Origin: Streptomyces sp. NBC_00536 | Lineage (GTDB): Bacteria > Actinomycetota > Actinomycetes > Streptomycetales > Streptomycetaceae | DNA: 64,000 bases | Direction of reading: 5' to 3' | Assembly: GCF_036346295.1 (NCBI RefSeq) | Contig: NZ_CP107819.1 | Span: 8,556,001 to 8,620,000, forward strand | Shown here: positions 61,490 to 64,000 of the stretch, piece by piece | Layout: every line of letters begins with the position of its first letter | Numbering within the stretch: position 1 is the first letter of the stretch | Position numbers and translations under genes: made by a program | The notes under the pieces: generated by a model | What the model saw: only the letters and a program-made list of their open reading frames with translations | What the model was told of the DNA's origin: nothing | Database searches by the model: none

Positions 61490-62095
61490 GTGGAGAAGGA
61501 CGAGATCTGGACGTCCGAGGAGTACGGCAAGTCGCACGAGGGCCGGGTGGGGGCGCTCCTGGAAGACGGAAGCAGTCCCAAGCCGGTGTACTTCGCTTCG
61601 AACTCTGGCGGCTTCGGCTGGGAGGTCAGCCACTGGTCCGTCTACGACGGCGGTACCCACCCGCAGCGCCCCCAGACGAACGCTCTGCAGGGGGAGTGCT
61701 CGTGTGGCTGGCGGGGCGATCCCCGCATCGTGGACCGGACAACGGTCGGCGACCTGCCGTTCCGCGAGTACGGCTGGGAGACAGCCGGGGAGTGCCAGAA
61801 CGACTGGGACCGGCACATCACAGCCGTCGGAGCCACCACTGTCCCCCTGCCCGCCGAACTGGAGACGCGCCTCCAGGATGTTGCCGCAGCGATCGAGCGA
61901 CTCGGCCAGGACGCACCGACCGCCGCCCTGAAAGCCGCCCGCTCCCTGGAGCTGCTCCCCGCGCGCACCGCGCACGGGGCCGCCCACGACGCCCGAGGCG
62001 AAGACCAGGAGAACGTGGCCGCTGCCTTGGGACTGGGCCTCGGCGACTCCCAGGCGCTCCTGGCCCGCTACGGCGGTTGGAGCCACTACGGCTGA
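61490..62095 (+). CDS. Hypothetical protein
   Basis: About 201 residues. I prefer the GTG at 61490 with GGGAGG five bases upstream. DEIWTSEEYGKSHEGRVGAL, FASNSGGFGWEVSHWSVYDG, QGECSCGWRGDPRIVDRTTV, then a helical tail with AAAIERLGQDAPTAALKAAR. CSCGW suggests a metal or structural site shared with the preceding gene's TCRLCTW pattern; both may be related plasmid proteins. The 217 nt before it hold no supported gene. Confidence 0.68.
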   Translation: MEKDEIWTSEEYGKSHEGRVGALLEDGSSPKPVYFASNSGGFGWEVSHWSVYDGGTHPQRPQTNALQGECSCGWRGDPRIVDRTTVGDLPFREYGWETAGECQNDWDRHITAVGATTVPLPAELETRLQDVAAAIERLGQDAPTAALKAARSLELLPARTAHGAAHDARGEDQENVAAALGLGLGDSQALLARYGGWSHYG

Positions 62096-62180
62096 CCACC
62101 CGCTCCTGCAGGCGCGGGTGGCTAGCCGTACGCGAGCGCGGCCCGAGCCTGGGGGGCGTTCTCGTCTGTGCCGAGACGCC

Positions 62181-62211
62181 GGTCAGGCCCGAGCGTGTCT
62201 CGGGCCTGACC
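62181..62211. terminator. Bidirectional terminator hairpin
   Basis: GGTCAGGCCCGAG (62181-62193) pairs perfectly with 62199-62211 over a 5-nt loop. It lies between convergent genes ending at 62095 and 62219. Confidence 0.82.
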
Positions 62212-62218
62212 GGGCTGG

Positions 62219-62938
62219 CTAAGGGGCGGGTTCGTAGACGACGGTTGTGTTCGGGCAGTCCTTGGCAAGCCCGAGGAGCGCCTGGACCTCCGCCTCGTCG
62301 GCGGCCAGATCCCAGCGGAGCTTCGTACCTACCCAGCTCGCGGCGTACGTGCAGTGATAGGCGCCGTCCGAGGGCAGCCACTCGGCCGGGTCCTTGTCGC
62401 TTTTGCTCCTGTTGGAGGCGGCGGAGACCGCGATCAGGGTGTCGGGGCTGTCCTGGTCGTTTGCGTACGCCTCCCGGCGGGCTGCTGACCAGGGCGCCCG
62501 TTCGGAGTCGAAAACTTCTGCGAGCGGTACAAAATGATCTACGTCAAGACGGCCCGCGTCGGTGATGACCAGGTTGTCGTAGGGGCTTCGCCAGGACCCG
62601 CCGGTCAGCTTGCAGCCAGCCGATACCTGCGGCGCCACCACCGCCTCGGACAGGATGACTTCCCGCCGGGTGTCGCACCCGTCCGTGGCGTTGAGCCCGC
62701 GGTTCCAGTGCTTGTACAGGTCCCGCTTGTAGCCCTCGCGGTGCTCGACGGCCACCGGAAGCCGATCGATCGCCTCGAACAACGACAGCGGTGCCCGCGC
62801 CCCGGACGCCGTGCCGGCGGCCCCGGCGGAGGCGGGGAGCGGCGCGGGGGCGGAGTGCGCGGCGGGCGCGGAGGCAAGGAGGGGGAGGGCGCAGAAGGCG
62901 AGCGTGGGCAGACCACGGCGCATCAGGTTCTTGATCAC
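62219..62938 (-). CDS. Secreted HNH (DUF1524/GmrSD-like) nuclease
   Basis: 239 residues. The signal peptide LPTLAFCALPLLASAPAAHSA precedes the mature domain when read from MIKNLMRRG. GYKRDLYKHWNRGLNATDGC, GRLDVDHFVPLAEVFDS (the DHxxP HNH motif) and AASNRSKSDKDPAEWLPSDG define the DUF1524 nuclease domain, common as an extracellular protein in Streptomyces. Cys pairs (DGCDTRRE/AGCKLTG and YHCTYAA/KDCPNTT) suggest disulfides. It may digest DNA outside the cell. Confidence 0.92.
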   Translation of the reverse strand: MIKNLMRRGLPTLAFCALPLLASAPAAHSAPAPLPASAGAAGTASGARAPLSLFEAIDRLPVAVEHREGYKRDLYKHWNRGLNATDGCDTRREVILSEAVVAPQVSAGCKLTGGSWRSPYDNLVITDAGRLDVDHFVPLAEVFDSERAPWSAARREAYANDQDSPDTLIAVSAASNRSKSDKDPAEWLPSDGAYHCTYAASWVGTKLRWDLAADEAEVQALLGLAKDCPNTTVVYEPAP

Positions 62939-63129
62939 ATAGGTGGGTGTAGCTGCCTGGAGACCAGCTGCGACAGCCCCCGCGCAGCCACCTCACCCGC
63001 GCGGGTGGCCGAATTCACCGCAGAAACGCCCCTGCGCCCCCTGCCTCTTCAGGGCCGTGAGAGCCACCTTCTCCAGAACCCGTGCTGACGCCCGTGTGGT
63101 CGAGGATCTGTACGTCGTCCTCACTGGTG

Positions 63130-63999
63130 CTACGGAGCCGGCTCGTTCCGCAGGCGGGCAGCGTCGTGGTGGCGCCCGAGCTGGTGGTAGGTGGCGGCGA
63201 GGTTGCCGCGGGCGTGGAGGGTGTTGGGGTGGTCGGGTCCGAGGAGGCGTTCGCAGTCGGCGTGGACGGCTTCTTGGAGGGGGAGGTCCTACTCCGGTGC
63301 ATCGGAAGGGCTGAGAAAGCGACGAGTGGTGGCAAGGATGGCGAGGGAGCGGATGGTGTGGGGATGGCCGTCGCCGAGGAGACGGACTCGTGCGGCGAGA
63401 GCTTGCTTGGCCAGGGGGAGGGCATCGCCATGGCGGCCGAGTTGGTTGTAGGTGACGGCCAGGTTGGACCGGGCTCGGTGGGTGTCGGGGTGGTCGTCAC
63501 CGAGAAGGTGGATGCGTGCTGCGAGGACCTGTTCTTCCAGGAGCAGCGCGTGATGGTGGTGGCCGAGGCGGCTGTGGGCGCCAGCCAGGTTGGCGCGTGC
63601 CAGCTGCGTGTCGGGGTGGTCCTCGCCGTAGAAGTGGGCGTACCCGGCCAGTACTCGTTCGCACAGCGCTAGCGCATCGTCGTCGCGGCCGAGACTTCCG
63701 TACGTGGCAGCGAGGTTGCTGCGGGCCAGGTGGGTATCGGGGTGGTCGGAGCCATGGGCGTGGATGCGTTCGACGAGAACGTGTTCGCACAGGAGGAGGG
63801 CATCGGTGTGCCGGCCGAGCTGGTTGTAGGTGACGGCGAGGTTGGCGCGGGCCCAATCCGTGTCGACGTAGTCGTCACCGAAAATACGGATACACGCCGC
63901 CAGGATCTTCTCCTCCAGCCGGAGGGCTTCGTCGTAGCGGCCGAGGTGGCTATACGTAGCAGCGAGGAAGGCACGGGCTGTATGAGCGCTGGGGTGATC
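63130..63999 (-). pseudogene. Tetratricopeptide-repeat protein, 3' part, with an in-frame stop
   Basis: The gene runs off the right edge. About six kinesin-light-chain-like TPR units of 42 residues are visible (RSNLAVTYNQLGRHGDALPL, ARANLAGAHSRLGHHHHALL, with GDDHPDT turns). A TAG at 63289-63291 interrupts after LATTRRFLSPSDAPE. In the same frame, two further matching stretches continue (LPLQEAVHADCERLLGPDHP and ARGNLAATYHQLGRHHDAAR), then TAG at 63130-63132. Such repeats in actinobacteria often follow an NB-ARC ATPase or a caspase-like domain, which would lie outside the window. Whether the shortened protein still works is unknown. Confidence 0.8.
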
Positions 64000-64000
64000 T

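Noticed and set aside
1..64000. CRISPR arrays, tRNA or rRNA genes
   Set aside because: I found no regularly spaced direct repeats and no cloverleaf or rRNA-like stretch on either strand by reading.

Overview
The window is very GC-rich and looks like Streptomyces or a close relative. The evidence is codon use, many GTG starts with 4-nt GTGA/ATGA overlaps, HTH/DUF397 gene pairs, a DUF574-type methyltransferase, HTH-TPR regulators and an actinobacterial lasso-peptide locus. The density of conjugation, mobile-element and accessory genes suggests a large (possibly linear) plasmid, an integrated conjugative element or a chromosome arm. I see no tRNA, rRNA, CRISPR array, relaxase or prepilin peptidase here.

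Region A (1-24.6 kb, all minus strand) is a surface and transfer apparatus. From its upstream end it reads TcpC/VirB8-like, small two-helix VirB2-like, TcpE/VirB3-like, VirB4 ATPase, VirB6-like membrane channel, VirB1-like transglycosylase + NlpC/P60 hydrolase, secreted protein, VirD4/TraG-type ATPase, Replic_Relax-type protein and a small protein. After a 392-nt gap a complete-looking Tad/Flp pilus set follows in the same direction: lipoprotein, secreted protein, CpaB, CpaE-like ATPase, CpaF, TadB, TadC, Flp-like pilin and three TadE/TadG-like pseudopilins. It ends with a large membrane protein joining LysM modules to a BTAD regulator domain. A perfect 28-bp palindrome lies about 115 bp upstream of the first transfer gene. 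A SUKH-family fragment is at the left edge.

Region B (24.7-32.2 kb) holds a TfuA remnant, a divergent regulator and a lasso-peptide cluster: precursor (51 aa), attenuator-like hairpin, cyclase, a fused RRE-protease B protein and an ABC exporter. The predicted core is 16 residues with a Gly1-Asp9 ring.

Region C (32.2-40.7 kb) has a five-gene minus-strand set headed by an anti-sigma-like ATPase, a Scr1-type HTH/DUF397 pair, a lipoprotein gene split exactly by an IS5-family element, a G-rich non-coding stretch and an IS110-family transposase.

Region D (40.7-47.7 kb) is a minus-strand cluster: class III aminotransferase, divergent sirtuin-like protein, UDP-glucose dehydrogenase-type enzyme, GNAT acetyltransferase and, behind a strong hairpin, an RmlD-like reductase. 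A divergent HTH-TPR regulator faces it. I cannot assign its product.

Region E (47.7-64 kb) is accessory: transposase remnant, small membrane protein, sigma-like protein, DUF574-type methyltransferase overlapping an HTH gene on the other strand, DUF397, Ser/Thr kinase with a repeat tail, a secreted YVTN/IPT/DUF11 protein between 45-bp inverted repeats, an HTH-TPR regulator with two identical 19-bp palindromes that define a small likely regulon, a flavoprotein, hypothetical genes, a secreted HNH nuclease and a TPR gene with an in-frame stop that runs off the right edge.
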